64,000 nt of DNA from positions 248,001-312,000 of the forward strand of contig SSEL01000023.1 of the NCBI GenBank assembly GCA_008012315.1, read 5' to 3'. The number at the start of each line of letters is the position of its first letter. The first letter of the stretch is position 1. The DNA is from Rhodospirillaceae bacterium (GTDB lineage Bacteria; Pseudomonadota; Alphaproteobacteria; Dongiales; Dongiaceae). The translations under genes and the position numbers were made by a program. Positions 34,586-44,075 of the stretch are shown here, one piece after another. The notes below the pieces were generated by a model. It was given only the letters and a program-made list of their open reading frames with translations, did not search any database and was not told where the DNA came from.

Positions 34586-35386
34586 ATGGCCGGTATGATT
34601 TTCAAGCGCCTTGCAGAGGAATTGGACGGGATTATTGCGCGCGACCCTGCCGCACGCTCCCGTTTTGAGGTGGCGTTAACCTATCCCGGGTTCCACGCCG
34701 TGATGGCGCACCGCTTGGCTAACTATTTGTGGCGCAACGGGTTTAAGACCTTCGGCCGGGTCGTGTCGCAGATCGCGCGCTGGGTGACGGGGATTGAGAT
34801 CCATCCCGGCGCCCGGATCGGTCAGCGCCTCTTCATCGACCATGGCATGGGGACGGTGATCGGCGAAATGGCCATCGTCGGCTATGACGTCACCTTGTAT
34901 CAGGGCGTCACCCTGGGGGGCATTCTCCCCTCGGTCAATGCGGCGGCCCAGGTCGGCGTGAAGCGGCATCCGACCCTGGAATCGGGCGCCATCGTCGGCG
35001 CGGGAGCGCAGGTGCTGGGCAATATTACCGTCGGGGCGGGCGCCCGCGTGGGCGCTGCCTCGGTGGTCTTGAAGGATGTCCCGTCGGGCGCCGCCGTGGT
35101 CGGCAATCCCGGACGCGTGGTGATGCCGAAGGGCAGCTGCAGAGAATTCAATGCCTATGTCATTCCGACCCGCGACCTGCCGGATCCCACGGCGCGGGCG
35201 ATCGAAGGATTGTTGGATCAGGTATCGAGCCTGCAAGCACGGTTGCGGGCATTGGAAGGAGAGCTTGAGGAAGCCAAGGCCTTGTCCGTCACCCTGAACG
35301 GTGCGTTGCCGGGCAATGCCACGTCGGAAGAACCGGGTCTGTCTCCGGACTCCGCGGCTCCTTGGCTTAAGGAGGCAAGTCGATGA
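34586..35386 (+). CDS. cysE: Serine O-acetyltransferase
   Basis: Makes O-acetylserine, the carbon precursor of cysteine. The 266-residue protein has an N-terminal helical part (YPGFHAVMAHRLANYLW) and a left-handed beta-helix of hexapeptide repeats with IEIHPGARIGQRLFIDHGMG containing the catalytic His. The C-terminal third is longer than in E. coli CysE, with a coiled-coil-like stretch (VSSLQARLRALEGELEEAKAL). The start at 34586 avoids a non-family extension. It overlaps iscR by four bases, so cysteine supply is coupled to cluster assembly. Confidence 0.94.
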   Translation: MAGMIFKRLAEELDGIIARDPAARSRFEVALTYPGFHAVMAHRLANYLWRNGFKTFGRVVSQIARWVTGIEIHPGARIGQRLFIDHGMGTVIGEMAIVGYDVTLYQGVTLGGILPSVNAAAQVGVKRHPTLESGAIVGAGAQVLGNITVGAGARVGAASVVLKDVPSGAAVVGNPGRVVMPKGSCREFNAYVIPTRDLPDPTARAIEGLLDQVSSLQARLRALEGELEEAKALSVTLNGALPGNATSEEPGLSPDSAAPWLKEASR

Positions 35387-35910
35387 GACTGAGCACCAAA
35401 GGACGATATGCAGTCATGGCGCTGGTGGACCTTGCCAGCAACAGCAATGGCCGGCCGGTGGCGTTGGCGGATATCTCCACGCGGCAGGAAATCTCACTGT
35501 CGTATCTTGAGCAGCTCTTTGCCAAGCTGCGCCGCAGCGGCTTGGTGAAAAGCGTGCGCGGTCCCGGCGGCGGCTATCTGCTGGCGCGGAGTGCCGAAGA
35601 TACGCGCATTTCCGATGCCATCCTCGCGGTCGACGAGCCGATCCGGGCGACGCGGTGCAAGCCGAATTCCGGTACCGGCTGCCATAGCGATAAGAGCCGC
35701 TGCCTGACCCACGATCTGTGGGAAGAGCTGTCGCATCAGATCCAGCTTTTCCTGAGTTCCGTTTCGCTGGCGGATGTCTGCCAGCGCCGGGTCCTGGGCA
35801 AGGCCGTGCCGATGGGGCGGCTGGAAGCCTCGACCGATGAACAGGCGGCTTCCGTGCCGCCGCAATCGCGGCCCGTCTCTGGTGACGGTGCCAATGTTGC
35901 TGCCGAATAG
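35383..35910 (+). CDS. iscR: Fe-S cluster regulator IscR, Rrf2 family
   Basis: Represses isc genes when it holds a [2Fe-2S] cluster. The winged helix-turn-helix covers about 1-65 (MRLSTKGRYAVMALVDLA, EISLSYLEQLFAKLRRSGLV). Cluster ligands are C92, C100, C107 and H110, with spacing slightly longer than the C92-C98-C104-H107 of E. coli. The C-terminal tail beyond about 140 is variable. GGAGG precedes the ATG, which overlaps the cysE stop (ATGA). Its presence in the operon predicts autoregulation through a box near 34465. Confidence 0.95.
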   Translation: MRLSTKGRYAVMALVDLASNSNGRPVALADISTRQEISLSYLEQLFAKLRRSGLVKSVRGPGGGYLLARSAEDTRISDAILAVDEPIRATRCKPNSGTGCHSDKSRCLTHDLWEELSHQIQLFLSSVSLADVCQRRVLGKAVPMGRLEASTDEQAASVPPQSRPVSGDGANVAAE

Positions 35911-35927
35911 CTGCGGGGAAGAAGGGC

Positions 35928-37109
35928 ATGACCAATCAGCCGGCAACATATCTCGATTACAACGCCACCTCGCCGGTGCGCCCCGAGGCGCTGTCGGTGA
36001 TGGCCGAGGCCTTGGTCGAGACCGGCAATCCGTCTTCGGTACATCTCTATGGGCGTGGCGCGCGCCGCCGGGTCGATACCGCGCGGGTGCAGGTCGCGGC
36101 CCTGGTGGGTGCGCGGCCCGAGAACGTTATCTTTACCGCGAGCGGCACCGAGGCCAATAACCTGGCACTGTTCAATCGCGAGTCTCGCCGGCTTCTGATC
36201 TCGGCGATCGAGCATGATTCGGTTCTGCGGCCGGCCCGCATGGCCGGTGCTGAAGTCATCCCCGTCCAGCGCAGTGGCGAGGTCGATCTCGACCAGTTGG
36301 ATTTCCTGCTGCGGCGTGACGGCCAGCCGGCATTGATCTCGGTCATGCTGGCGAATAACGAGACCGGCGTCATCCAGCCCATGCAGGCCGTCAGTGCCGT
36401 GGCGCATCGCTATGGCGCTTTGGTGCATTGCGATGCCAGCCAGGCAGCGGGGCGCATTGCCATCGACATGATGTCGCTGGATGTCGACCTCCTGACCTTG
36501 TCGGCCCATAAGATGGGCGGCCCGCAGGGCGCCGGTGCCCTGGTGCTGGGCAGGGATCGGGACATAGCAGCCATGCTCCTGGGCGGCGGGCAGGAACGCG
36601 GCCGTCGCGCCGGCACCGAGAACATCCCGGCCATTGCCGGTTTCGGCGCTGCGGCGGCTTTGGATACGTCGGCGGAAATGGCGCAGGTCGCTTATCTGCG
36701 CGACAAGCTGGAAGAACGGCTGTTGTCGCTCGGCCAGCCGATCACCATTTTTGGTCGGAGCCAGGGCACGGCGCTCGGCCAGGGGCAGATGCGTCTGCCG
36801 AATACGAGTTGTTTCGCGGCTGGGACGAAAAACAGTGAGACGCTGGTGATGGCGCTCGATCTGGCCGGCATTGCGGTGAGCGCCGGCTCGGCCTGTTCGT
36901 CGGGCAAGGTCCGGCCGAGCCATGTCATCACCGCGATGGGTTTCGACGCAGCGACCGCCGGTACGGCGATCCGCGTCAGTTTGGGTTGGCAATCGAGCCT
37001 GGGCGATGTGGAGCGGTTTGTGGCCGCCTGGTCATCCATCCAGGCACGTGGCGGAGCGACGGGGATGTCGGGCGCGGGAAGTGCGGCCGGCGTTTCATCG
37101 GCCGCCTGA
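35928..37109 (+). CDS. Cysteine desulfurase, NifS-like, first of two
   Basis: A 393-residue fold-type I PLP enzyme that extracts sulfur from cysteine as a persulfide. PLP lysine K195 is in LSAHKMGGPQ; the catalytic C323 is in SAGSACSSGKV, so both active residues are present. Sequence differs markedly from the IscS encoded next to it. Tandem nifS-iscS pairs behind iscR are also known from Rickettsia. It may serve a special acceptor such as tRNA thiolation, or be a partner of IscS; this is not resolved by sequence. It starts 17 bases behind iscR. Confidence 0.93.
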   Translation: MTNQPATYLDYNATSPVRPEALSVMAEALVETGNPSSVHLYGRGARRRVDTARVQVAALVGARPENVIFTASGTEANNLALFNRESRRLLISAIEHDSVLRPARMAGAEVIPVQRSGEVDLDQLDFLLRRDGQPALISVMLANNETGVIQPMQAVSAVAHRYGALVHCDASQAAGRIAIDMMSLDVDLLTLSAHKMGGPQGAGALVLGRDRDIAAMLLGGGQERGRRAGTENIPAIAGFGAAAALDTSAEMAQVAYLRDKLEERLLSLGQPITIFGRSQGTALGQGQMRLPNTSCFAAGTKNSETLVMALDLAGIAVSAGSACSSGKVRPSHVITAMGFDAATAGTAIRVSLGWQSSLGDVERFVAAWSSIQARGGATGMSGAGSAAGVSSAA

Positions 37110-37130
37110 GAATGAAGGAGAGTGAGTGGC

Positions 37131-38429
37131 ATGAGCGTCAACGGAAGTTCGACAAACGGTCAGCAGGTGCATGAGCCGGTTCAGGTAAACGGGCTGCGGC
37201 AGGATGGCCAGAACCAGCCGCAACTGCCGATCTATCTCGATTACCAGGCGACGACCCCCTGCGATCCGCGCGTCGTCCAGGCAATGCTGCCTTACTTCAC
37301 CGAGAAGTTCGGCAATCCGCATTCCCGCAACCACCATTTCGGCTGGGAAGCCGAAGAGGCGGTGGAGAAGGCGCGCCGCCAGGTTGCATCGATCATCGGC
37401 GCCGATGAGAAGGAGGTGATCTTCACCTCGGGCGCGACGGAATCCAACAATCTGGCGCTCAAGGGCGTCGCGCATTTCCAGAAGGATCGCAAGAACCACG
37501 TCATCACCACGGTGACCGAGCATAAATGCGTGCTGGATTCCTGCCGCCATCTGGAGATGGAAGGGTTCAAGGTCACCTATTTGCCGGTGCAGCAGAACGG
37601 CTTGATCGATCTGGAGCAACTGAAGGCGGCGATTACCGACAAGACGGTCATCGTCTCGATCATGGCCGTGAATAACGAGATCGGTGTGATCCAGCCTTTG
37701 GCCGAGATCGGCAAGATCTGCCGCGAGCGCGGCGTTTACTTCCATACCGATGCGGCCCAGGCCGTCGGCAAGATCCCGCTCGACGTCAATGCGATGAACA
37801 TCGATCTGATGTCGATCTCGGGTCACAAGATTTACGGGCCGAAAGGCATCGGCGCTCTTTACGTGCGACGCAAGCCGCGTGTGCGCCTGGATGCACTGAT
37901 CCACGGTGGCGGCCAGGAACGCGGCATGCGGTCGGGCACGCTGGCGACGCCGCTTTGCGTCGGTCTCGGCGAAGCTTGCGCCATTGCCGAAAAGGAAATG
38001 GCGAGCGAAGCCGAACGCCTGACATATCTTCGCGACCGGATGTATAACCAGTTCAAGGAGCGCCTGCCGGAGGTCTTCCTCAACGGCGATCTCGATCAGC
38101 GCATTCCCGGCAATCTCAATCTGTCCTTCGCTTATGTCGAAGGCGAAGGGCTGATGATGGGCATCAAGGATCTGGCGGTGTCGTCCGGTTCGGCTTGCAC
38201 CTCGGCTTCACTTGAGCCGTCTTATGTGCTGCGCGCCCTTGGCGTCGAGGAAGAACTGGCGCATACCTCGCTGCGTCTTGGTATTGGCCGCTTCACGACC
38301 GAGCAGGATGTCGATTATGCGGTTGAGCATATCATCGAATCGGTCAACAAGTTGCGGTCGATGAGCCCGCTCTGGGAAATGGCCCAGGAAGGTATCGATA
38401 TCAAATCGATCCAGTGGGCCGAACACTAA
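37131..38429 (+). CDS. iscS: Cysteine desulfurase IscS
   Basis: Main sulfur donor for iron-sulfur assembly and other thiolation pathways. In 432 residues PLP lysine K233 lies in [12 protein letters not shown] and catalytic C356 in [18 protein letters not shown], the long flexible IscS-type loop. The N-terminus has an extra 30 or so polar residues before [17 protein letters not shown], where most IscS proteins begin. ATG 37131 is chosen over the GTG at 37122 because AAGGAG lies at a proper distance. The C-terminus ends SIQWAEH, like E. coli IscS, where it contacts IscU. Confidence 0.96.
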   Translation: MSVNGSSTNGQQVHEPVQVNGLRQDGQNQPQLPIYLDYQATTPCDPRVVQAMLPYFTEKFGNPHSRNHHFGWEAEEAVEKARRQVASIIGADEKEVIFTSGATESNNLALKGVAHFQKDRKNHVITTVTEHKCVLDSCRHLEMEGFKVTYLPVQQNGLIDLEQLKAAITDKTVIVSIMAVNNEIGVIQPLAEIGKICRERGVYFHTDAAQAVGKIPLDVNAMNIDLMSISGHKIYGPKGIGALYVRRKPRVRLDALIHGGGQERGMRSGTLATPLCVGLGEACAIAEKEMASEAERLTYLRDRMYNQFKERLPEVFLNGDLDQRIPGNLNLSFAYVEGEGLMMGIKDLAVSSGSACTSASLEPSYVLRALGVEEELAHTSLRLGIGRFTTEQDVDYAVEHIIESVNKLRSMSPLWEMAQEGIDIKSIQWAEH

Positions 38430-38502
38430 GCTGGTCGGAACACTGAACACGGAACTCGCGTTGATTAGACGCGCATTGGATGAAGAGTAAGGGAGAGTAA
38501 CC

Positions 38503-38907
38503 ATGGCCTATAGCCAGCAGTTGATTGATCATTATGAAAACCCGCGCAATGTCGGGAGCCTGGAAAAGACCGACGGCACCGTCGGTACCGGCCTCGTCGG
38601 TGCGCCGGCCTGCGGCGACGTCATGAAGCTGCAGATCAAAGTGGGCGTCGATGGCCGTATCGAGGATGCCAAGTTCAAGACCTTCGGCTGCGGTTCGGCG
38701 ATTGCGTCGAGCTCACTGGCGACCGAATGGGTGAAGGGCAAGACCCTTGATGAAGCGGAGCAGATCAAGAATACCGAGATTGCTCAGCACCTTTCCTTGC
38801 CGCCGGTGAAGATCCACTGCTCGATCCTCGCCGAAGACGCCATCAAGGCGGCGATCAAGGATTATCGCGACAAGCAACAGGTTGCCGACGGCAAGGCAGC
38901 GGAATAA
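38503..38907 (+). CDS. iscU: Iron-sulfur cluster scaffold IscU
   Basis: Scaffold on which IscS-derived sulfur and iron form [2Fe-2S] clusters. The 134-residue protein keeps the three ligand cysteines C37, C63 and C106, the assembly Asp D39, and the LPPVK motif (99-103) recognised by HscA. GGGAGAG precedes the ATG. A 73-base gap after iscS could hold a processing site or weak promoter; none is convincing. Confidence 0.97.
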   Translation: MAYSQQLIDHYENPRNVGSLEKTDGTVGTGLVGAPACGDVMKLQIKVGVDGRIEDAKFKTFGCGSAIASSSLATEWVKGKTLDEAEQIKNTEIAQHLSLPPVKIHCSILAEDAIKAAIKDYRDKQQVADGKAAE

Positions 38908-38933
38908 GGATTGCTGAATAAGGATTGAAGATC

Positions 38934-39329
38934 GTGTCCGAACAGGTAACGACCTCATCGGAAGCTCCAGCGGCGCCGAAGCGCGCGGCCCGGCCGCGTC
39001 CCCAGGCGATGACGCTGACGCCGACCGCCGTCGAACGTGTGCGTGCGTTGCTGGAAAAGCGGGGCAAGCCTTCCATCGGTATCCGCATCGGTGTGCGTAC
39101 CAAGGGCTGCTCTGGCCTCAGCTATACGCTTGAATTCGCCGATGAGCGCGGCCCGATGGACGAGGCAGTGGAACAGGATGGCGTGACCGTCCTGATCGAC
39201 CCGAAAGCGGCGATGTTCATCTTCGGCACCGAGATGGATTACGTCGAGGAGAAGCTGCAATCCGGCTTCCAGTTCCGCAACCCCAACGAAAAGGGTCGCT
39301 GCGGCTGCGGCGAATCCTTCCACGTTTGA
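38934..39329 (+). CDS. iscA: A-type Fe-S carrier IscA
   Basis: Carries or matures clusters downstream of IscU. The core (about 25-131) shows MTLTPTAVERVRALLEK, TKGCSGLSY with the first Cys, and GRCGCGESF with the other two. The GTG at 38934 is chosen (AGGA nine bases upstream); a TTG at 38925 is also in frame. Either start leaves a 25-residue Ala/Pro/Arg-rich N-terminal extension absent from E. coli IscA. Confidence 0.94.
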   Translation: MSEQVTTSSEAPAAPKRAARPRPQAMTLTPTAVERVRALLEKRGKPSIGIRIGVRTKGCSGLSYTLEFADERGPMDEAVEQDGVTVLIDPKAAMFIFGTEMDYVEEKLQSGFQFRNPNEKGRCGCGESFHV

Positions 39330-39362
39330 GCGGTCCCGATAGCGGGATCGGAACGGAAGAGG

Positions 39363-40001
39363 ATGATGATCGGCGGCGAACATAAAGCCATTCCCCGCGC
39401 GGCTTTGGCCGAATGCTGGTCCTGCAAGGGGCCGGTATCGGTTCAGGCCATTTTTTGCCATACCTGCGGAGCGGCCCAACCGCCCCGACAGATCGATCAT
39501 TTCGCCCGTCTCGGCTTCGAGCCCGGCTTCGATCTCGATATCGATCTCCTGGAAAAACGCTATCTCGGGTTCCAGCGGAGTGTCCATCCCGATCGCTTCG
39601 CCAATAAATCGGCCCGTGATCGCGCCATGGCCGAGCAACAATCGGTCAGCCTCAATGAAGCTTTTGAGACTCTGAACGATCCTTTGCGGCGTGCGAGCTA
39701 TCTCCTGCAATTGAAGGGACAGACGGCGTCGGTGGCCAAGGACCAGACGGTCGACGATCCCGCTTTGCTGATGGAAGCGATGGAAGCACGTGAGGCGCTG
39801 GCCGAAGCGGAAAGTGTCGAGGCGATCGAGAAACTGGCGATCAAGGCCGGTGCCGACGCCATCAATCTGTTGTCGGAGATTTCCAAGGCCTTCGCGGCGG
39901 ATGATCTGGCAGCAGCCAATCGTTTGACGACACGGTTGAAATATCTGCGCAAATTCCTCGAGGAAACACGCGCACGCCGGGTCGCCCTGGAGAGTTTTTG
40001 A
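39363..40001 (+). CDS. hscB: Co-chaperone HscB with N-terminal zinc ribbon
   Basis: J-protein that brings IscU to HscA. Residues 18-35 form a tetracysteine zinc ribbon, C18-WS-C21 and C32-HT-C35, absent from E. coli HscB (171 residues) but present in the human mitochondrial homologue HSC20. The J domain follows (about 45-115) with HPD at 75-77, and then the IscU-binding C-terminal helices (about 130-212). The start is the first of two adjacent ATGs behind GGAAGAG. Its stop lies one base before the hscA start. Confidence 0.94.
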   Translation: MMIGGEHKAIPRAALAECWSCKGPVSVQAIFCHTCGAAQPPRQIDHFARLGFEPGFDLDIDLLEKRYLGFQRSVHPDRFANKSARDRAMAEQQSVSLNEAFETLNDPLRRASYLLQLKGQTASVAKDQTVDDPALLMEAMEAREALAEAESVEAIEKLAIKAGADAINLLSEISKAFAADDLAAANRLTTRLKYLRKFLEETRARRVALESF

Positions 40002-40002
40002 C

Positions 40003-41937
40003 GTGTTACTGCAGATTCACGAACCCGGCGAAACGCCGGAGCCACATGCGCTTGAGCGCGGCCTTGCCGTAGGGATCGATCTGGGCACCACCAATTCCGT
40101 GGTTGCCATCATCCACAGTCACGAAGATCGTGCCGAGGTGTTGCGCGATCAATGCGGGGATGGATTGATTCCCTCCGTGGTCGCCTATGTCGGTGATGAA
40201 CCCGTGGTTGGCCGCGCTGCTTTGGCCATGCAGATCGAGCAGCATGGACGGGTGGTGAGTTCGGTGAAGCGTTTGATGGGCCGCGGCATCGGTGATGTGA
40301 AAATGCTGGGCGGCAGCCTTCCTTATGAGCTGGCCGATGACAGCGCCGGTGGAATGGTGCGTCTGAAAATCGATGATCGCGCGGTTTCGCCGGTCGAGGT
40401 GTCGGCCGATATTCTGCGGGCGCTGAAGGCGCGTGCGGAAACCAAGCTGGATCAGCCGGTCGACCGCGCGGTGATTACCGTGCCGGCTTATTTCGATGAT
40501 GCAGCGCGCATTGCCACCAAGGATGCGGCGGCGCTGGCTGGTCTCGAGGTATTGCGCTTGGTCAATGAACCGACTGCGGCGGCGCTGGCCTATGGTCTCG
40601 ATACGGCGGCCGAAGGCCTTTACGCCATCTACGATCTCGGTGGCGGCACCTTCGATATCTCGCTGCTGCGTCTGGAGAAGGGTGTTTTCCGCGTCCTGGC
40701 GACCGGCGGCGATGCGGCACTGGGTGGCGATGACTTCGATCATGCCTTGGCCGAATGGGTGATCGCCGATCAGAAGCTGGGCAAGCTGACCCCGGTTGGC
40801 GCGCGGGCTCTGTTGATTGCCGCCCGTCATGCCAAGGAAGCCCTGACGGCGCAAGACAGCGTCTGGCTGGATTGCGATGTCGATGGTCATGTCCTGCATG
40901 TCAATGTGATGCGCGATGTGTTCGATCAACTGGTCGATGGGCTGATCGCGCGAACCCTGCGCGCCTGCCGCCAGGTTCTCATCGATGCGCGGGTCGAAGC
41001 GGCCGATGTGCAGGGCGTCGTGTTGGTCGGTGGATCGACCCGCGTGCCGGCCGTGCGTCATCGCGTCAGCAAATTTTTCGGCCGTGAGCCTCTCGCCGAT
41101 ATCGATCCGGATGAGGTCGTGGCGATCGGTGCCGCACAACAGGCAAAGGCGCTGACCCAGGGCAGCGACACGCTGCTGCTCGATGTCACGCCCTTGTCCC
41201 TGGGGATCGAGACGATGGGTGGCATCGTCGAGAAGGTGATCGAGCGCAACACGCCAATTCCGGTCACCAAAGGGCAGGAATTCACCACCTACCAGGACGG
41301 TCAGTCCGGCATGCTGATTCATGTCCTGCAGGGCGAGCGCGAAACCGTCGACGCCTGCCGGTCGCTCGGCCGGTTCGAGCTGAAGGGCATCCCGCCGATG
41401 GTGGCAGGCTCGGCCCGCATCCTGGTCAAGTTTGCCGTCGATGCCGATGGCCTGGTGACGGTGAGTGCCGAGGAGCGCCTGACCGGCGCCAAAGCGGAGA
41501 TCGAGATCAAGCCGAGCTACGGTCTGACCGAAGATGAGATGGCCGGCATGCTGCGCGACAGCCTGACGCATGCGCGCGAGGATATGGAACGCCGGCTGCT
41601 GATCGAGGCGCGGGTCGAGGCCGAGCGCGTGCTCCTGGCTCTTTCGGCTGCCTTGAAAGCTGATGGCAAGCTGTTGGATGCGGCTGAAAAAGCGGCGATC
41701 GATGGCGCTATTGCCCAGGTGCGACAGGCGATGTCGTCGGAAGACCGGGACCGCATCAGCGCCACGGTTGACATACTCGAACAGGCGACCCACGGCTTTG
41801 CCCAGAAACGGATGGACCGGGCGATCGCCCAGGCCTTGACCGGGCACAGCCTTGACGAGGTCGAAAAGAGTATGGCAACTGACGAGCCGAACGATCGCGC
41901 CGTGGCGGATGCCACCTCGGCCGCAGGTCGAAAGTGA
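40003..41937 (+). CDS. hscA: Hsp70-type chaperone HscA
   Basis: Specialised Hsp70 that releases clusters from IscU. The 644-residue protein has the nucleotide-binding domain with [26 protein letters not shown] and [13 protein letters not shown], then the substrate-binding domain from about 390 ([14 protein letters not shown]) and the helical lid. GTG start; the short leading stretch [11 protein letters not shown] matches HscA proteins rather than DnaK. It lies directly behind hscB. Confidence 0.96.
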   Translation: MLLQIHEPGETPEPHALERGLAVGIDLGTTNSVVAIIHSHEDRAEVLRDQCGDGLIPSVVAYVGDEPVVGRAALAMQIEQHGRVVSSVKRLMGRGIGDVKMLGGSLPYELADDSAGGMVRLKIDDRAVSPVEVSADILRALKARAETKLDQPVDRAVITVPAYFDDAARIATKDAAALAGLEVLRLVNEPTAAALAYGLDTAAEGLYAIYDLGGGTFDISLLRLEKGVFRVLATGGDAALGGDDFDHALAEWVIADQKLGKLTPVGARALLIAARHAKEALTAQDSVWLDCDVDGHVLHVNVMRDVFDQLVDGLIARTLRACRQVLIDARVEAADVQGVVLVGGSTRVPAVRHRVSKFFGREPLADIDPDEVVAIGAAQQAKALTQGSDTLLLDVTPLSLGIETMGGIVEKVIERNTPIPVTKGQEFTTYQDGQSGMLIHVLQGERETVDACRSLGRFELKGIPPMVAGSARILVKFAVDADGLVTVSAEERLTGAKAEIEIKPSYGLTEDEMAGMLRDSLTHAREDMERRLLIEARVEAERVLLALSAALKADGKLLDAAEKAAIDGAIAQVRQAMSSEDRDRISATVDILEQATHGFAQKRMDRAIAQALTGHSLDEVEKSMATDEPNDRAVADATSAAGRK

Positions 41938-41995
41938 CAGGGCCGAAAAATTAAAGGACTGCGCGGCAGCCGCCGGTCCGCATGGAGAAACTGAA

Positions 41996-42331
41996 ATGCC
42001 GAAGATGACTTTTATCAATCCGGATGGTAACCGCGTCGAGGTCGATGCGCCGGTCGGGTTGTCGGTGATGGAAATTGCCCATCGCAACAATATCGACCTG
42101 GAAGGTGCCTGCGAAGGATCGCTGGCCTGCTCGACCTGCCATGTGATCGTCGATCCGGAATGGTATGATGTCCTGGAAGGCGCCAGCGAGGATGAAGAAG
42201 ACATGCTGGATCTCGCCTTCGGCCTGACCCATACGTCGCGCCTTGGTTGCCAGATCAAGATGACCGAGGAGCTTGATGGGTTGACGGTCAGCCTGCCGGG
42301 TGCGACCCGGAACATGATGGTCGATAAGTAA
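41996..42331 (+). CDS. fdx: [2Fe-2S] ferredoxin, ISC type
   Basis: Electron donor for cluster assembly, adrenodoxin family, 111 residues. Cluster ligands are in [10 protein letters not shown] and in the later RLGCQ. The Asp/Glu-rich stretch [19 protein letters not shown] corresponds to the partner-binding acidic helix. ATG 41996 begins [11 protein letters not shown], the normal N-terminus; the frame upstream overlaps hscA and is a shadow. Confidence 0.96.
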   Translation: MPKMTFINPDGNRVEVDAPVGLSVMEIAHRNNIDLEGACEGSLACSTCHVIVDPEWYDVLEGASEDEEDMLDLAFGLTHTSRLGCQIKMTEELDGLTVSLPGATRNMMVDK

Positions 42332-42372
42332 CCGCCGCAACCGAGCAAGACCGCGGAAATAGGACGGCAGGG

Positions 42373-42579
42373 ATGGCAAAAAAATTGCGCTGGGTAGATG
42401 TCCACGATATCGCCATCGAGCTGGAAGAACAGCATCCCGGTGTCGATGTGGTGAATCTGCGATTCACCGATCTGTGGAAATGGGTCCAGGCTCTGCCGGA
42501 TTTCGCTGACGATCCGCAGAAATCCAACGAGAAAATTCTCGAAGCCATTCAGATGGCCTGGCTGGATGAGCGCAACTGA
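42373..42579 (+). CDS. iscX: Fe-S assembly protein IscX
   Basis: A 68-residue acidic protein (MAKKLRWVDVHDIAIELEE, FTDLWKWVQALPDF, ILEAIQMAWLDE) that matches IscX/YfhJ throughout. IscX binds IscS and iron and modulates the rate of cluster formation. It closes the standard isc gene set; the following hydrolase gene overlaps its last 14 bases. Confidence 0.95.
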   Translation: MAKKLRWVDVHDIAIELEEQHPGVDVVNLRFTDLWKWVQALPDFADDPQKSNEKILEAIQMAWLDERN

Positions 42580-44071
42580 CGCGACCAGCGGCCCTTCCGG
42601 AGAGCTTCCGGAGAAGGCCATGGCAGGTGATGCCGCGCTGAGCCCGGCCTTGCCGGGCGGTGCTCCGCCAGCGGGGACGATGCCCTCCGGCCGGTCGGCG
42701 ATTGCGCACCACATCCCGCTCAGCAATCGCCTGTTAGCAAAACCGATCATCGATCCGATCTGCCTCTGGGGTTTCAAGCGGCTGCTGCCGGCTTCGCGCG
42801 CCTGGGCGGCAGCCGATCTGGCCGATGGCGATGCAACCCGCTTCGCCGAGTTGCTGAAATTGCCGGCTATCCCCACGCATCTGCAGGCCCGGCTCAAGCG
42901 GACTGCGGCACTACGCCTGGCGGCCGATCATGCTTTCGACGTCTGGCGTGACGCGGCGTTCAATTCAAGCTCAACCATACCGGCCGAAAAGCTGGCCCAG
43001 ACCGAAATCGCGCGACGCCAATCGGCCCAGACGCATATCGGCCATCGCATGGCCTATCTGATGTTTGCCCGCAAGCATCGGTTGCCGGCGGTCAATTACG
43101 ATATTCCGAAACCCGATATCGCCCTCGCGCCGTTGCGCGAAGAACCGGCCGCTGTTGGGCGTTTATTTGCCTTGCCGGAGCATCTGCCATCCATCGAGGT
43201 CAGCCGGCGCACCATCATCGGCAACCAGGGGCCGGGCGGGGTTGCCGAATACTGGCTGAAATTCCACAGCCCGGTCGCGCCGGCCGTTGCCCATGGTGGC
43301 GGCGACACGGCCTGGGTGCATGTCTATGAGCCGGTGGGTGCGAACGCCGGCACGCCCAGCCTGATCTGGGGCCATGGCCTCGCCATGGAACTGGAAATGA
43401 TGGTCAAGGGGCCGCTGGATTTCCTGTCGCTGGCCCGCGCCGGCATCCGGATCCTGATGCCGGATGCGCCGGGGCATAACCGGCGGACCCGCCTCGGCTC
43501 CTTCGGAGGCGAGGCCTTCCTGCATGCCGCGCCGATTTCCGGCCTCTACCATTTCATCCAGGCGGCGCGCGAATTCGCTACCCTGATCGATTGGTGCCGG
43601 CGGCAGGGCAGCGGCAAGGTTGCCCTGGGCGGCATTTCGCTCGGCGCGCTCAGCACGCAGGTGGCCGCCTGCAACATGGCGAGCTGGCCCGATGCCTGCC
43701 GGCCGGATGTCTTGCTGCTGCTGACCACCACCGATCAGGTGAGCGGCCTGACCACGGAATCGGCACTTGGCCAGGTGGCCGATGTCGATCGTGCGGTGCT
43801 CGCCGCCGGTTGGCGCGAGGAGGACATAAGGGCGCTGTCGCCGATCACCGACGCGTCTCCCGAACCGCCGATCGATCCGGCGCGAATCGTCATGCTGCTT
43901 GGCCGGCGCGATAATGTCACGCCCTATGCCGGGGGCGTTCGGCTGGCGCGCAATTGGCGTCTGCCGGCCGGCAATATCTTCAATCGCGACCAGGGGCATT
44001 TCTCGGCGGCTTTTGGCCTAGCGGTGGATCCGGCCCCCTATCAACGCATCATCCAAATCCTGAAAGGGTGA
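42566..44071 (+). CDS. Large alpha/beta hydrolase of unknown substrate in the isc operon
   Basis: A 501-residue protein whose C-terminal half is an alpha/beta hydrolase. It has LIWGHGLAMELEMM (oxyanion region), a nucleophile elbow G-I-S358-L-G-A, LLGRRDNVTPYAGG with the probable acidic residue and DQGHFSAAFG with the probable His. The N-terminal 200 residues are helical and lack a known domain. No signal peptide is evident, so it should be cytosolic. It overlaps iscX by 14 bases and precedes the oxygenase-like gene by four, which binds all three into one transcript. I do not recognise a characterised homologue. Confidence 0.8.
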   Translation: MSATDATSGPSGELPEKAMAGDAALSPALPGGAPPAGTMPSGRSAIAHHIPLSNRLLAKPIIDPICLWGFKRLLPASRAWAAADLADGDATRFAELLKLPAIPTHLQARLKRTAALRLAADHAFDVWRDAAFNSSSTIPAEKLAQTEIARRQSAQTHIGHRMAYLMFARKHRLPAVNYDIPKPDIALAPLREEPAAVGRLFALPEHLPSIEVSRRTIIGNQGPGGVAEYWLKFHSPVAPAVAHGGGDTAWVHVYEPVGANAGTPSLIWGHGLAMELEMMVKGPLDFLSLARAGIRILMPDAPGHNRRTRLGSFGGEAFLHAAPISGLYHFIQAAREFATLIDWCRRQGSGKVALGGISLGALSTQVAACNMASWPDACRPDVLLLLTTTDQVSGLTTESALGQVADVDRAVLAAGWREEDIRALSPITDASPEPPIDPARIVMLLGRRDNVTPYAGGVRLARNWRLPAGNIFNRDQGHFSAAFGLAVDPAPYQRIIQILKG

Positions 44072-44075
44072 ACCC

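Noticed and set aside
34393-34605. Minus-strand 70-codon frame in the cysE upstream gap
   Set aside because: It lies over the isc promoter, lacks a ribosome-binding site and resembles nothing known.
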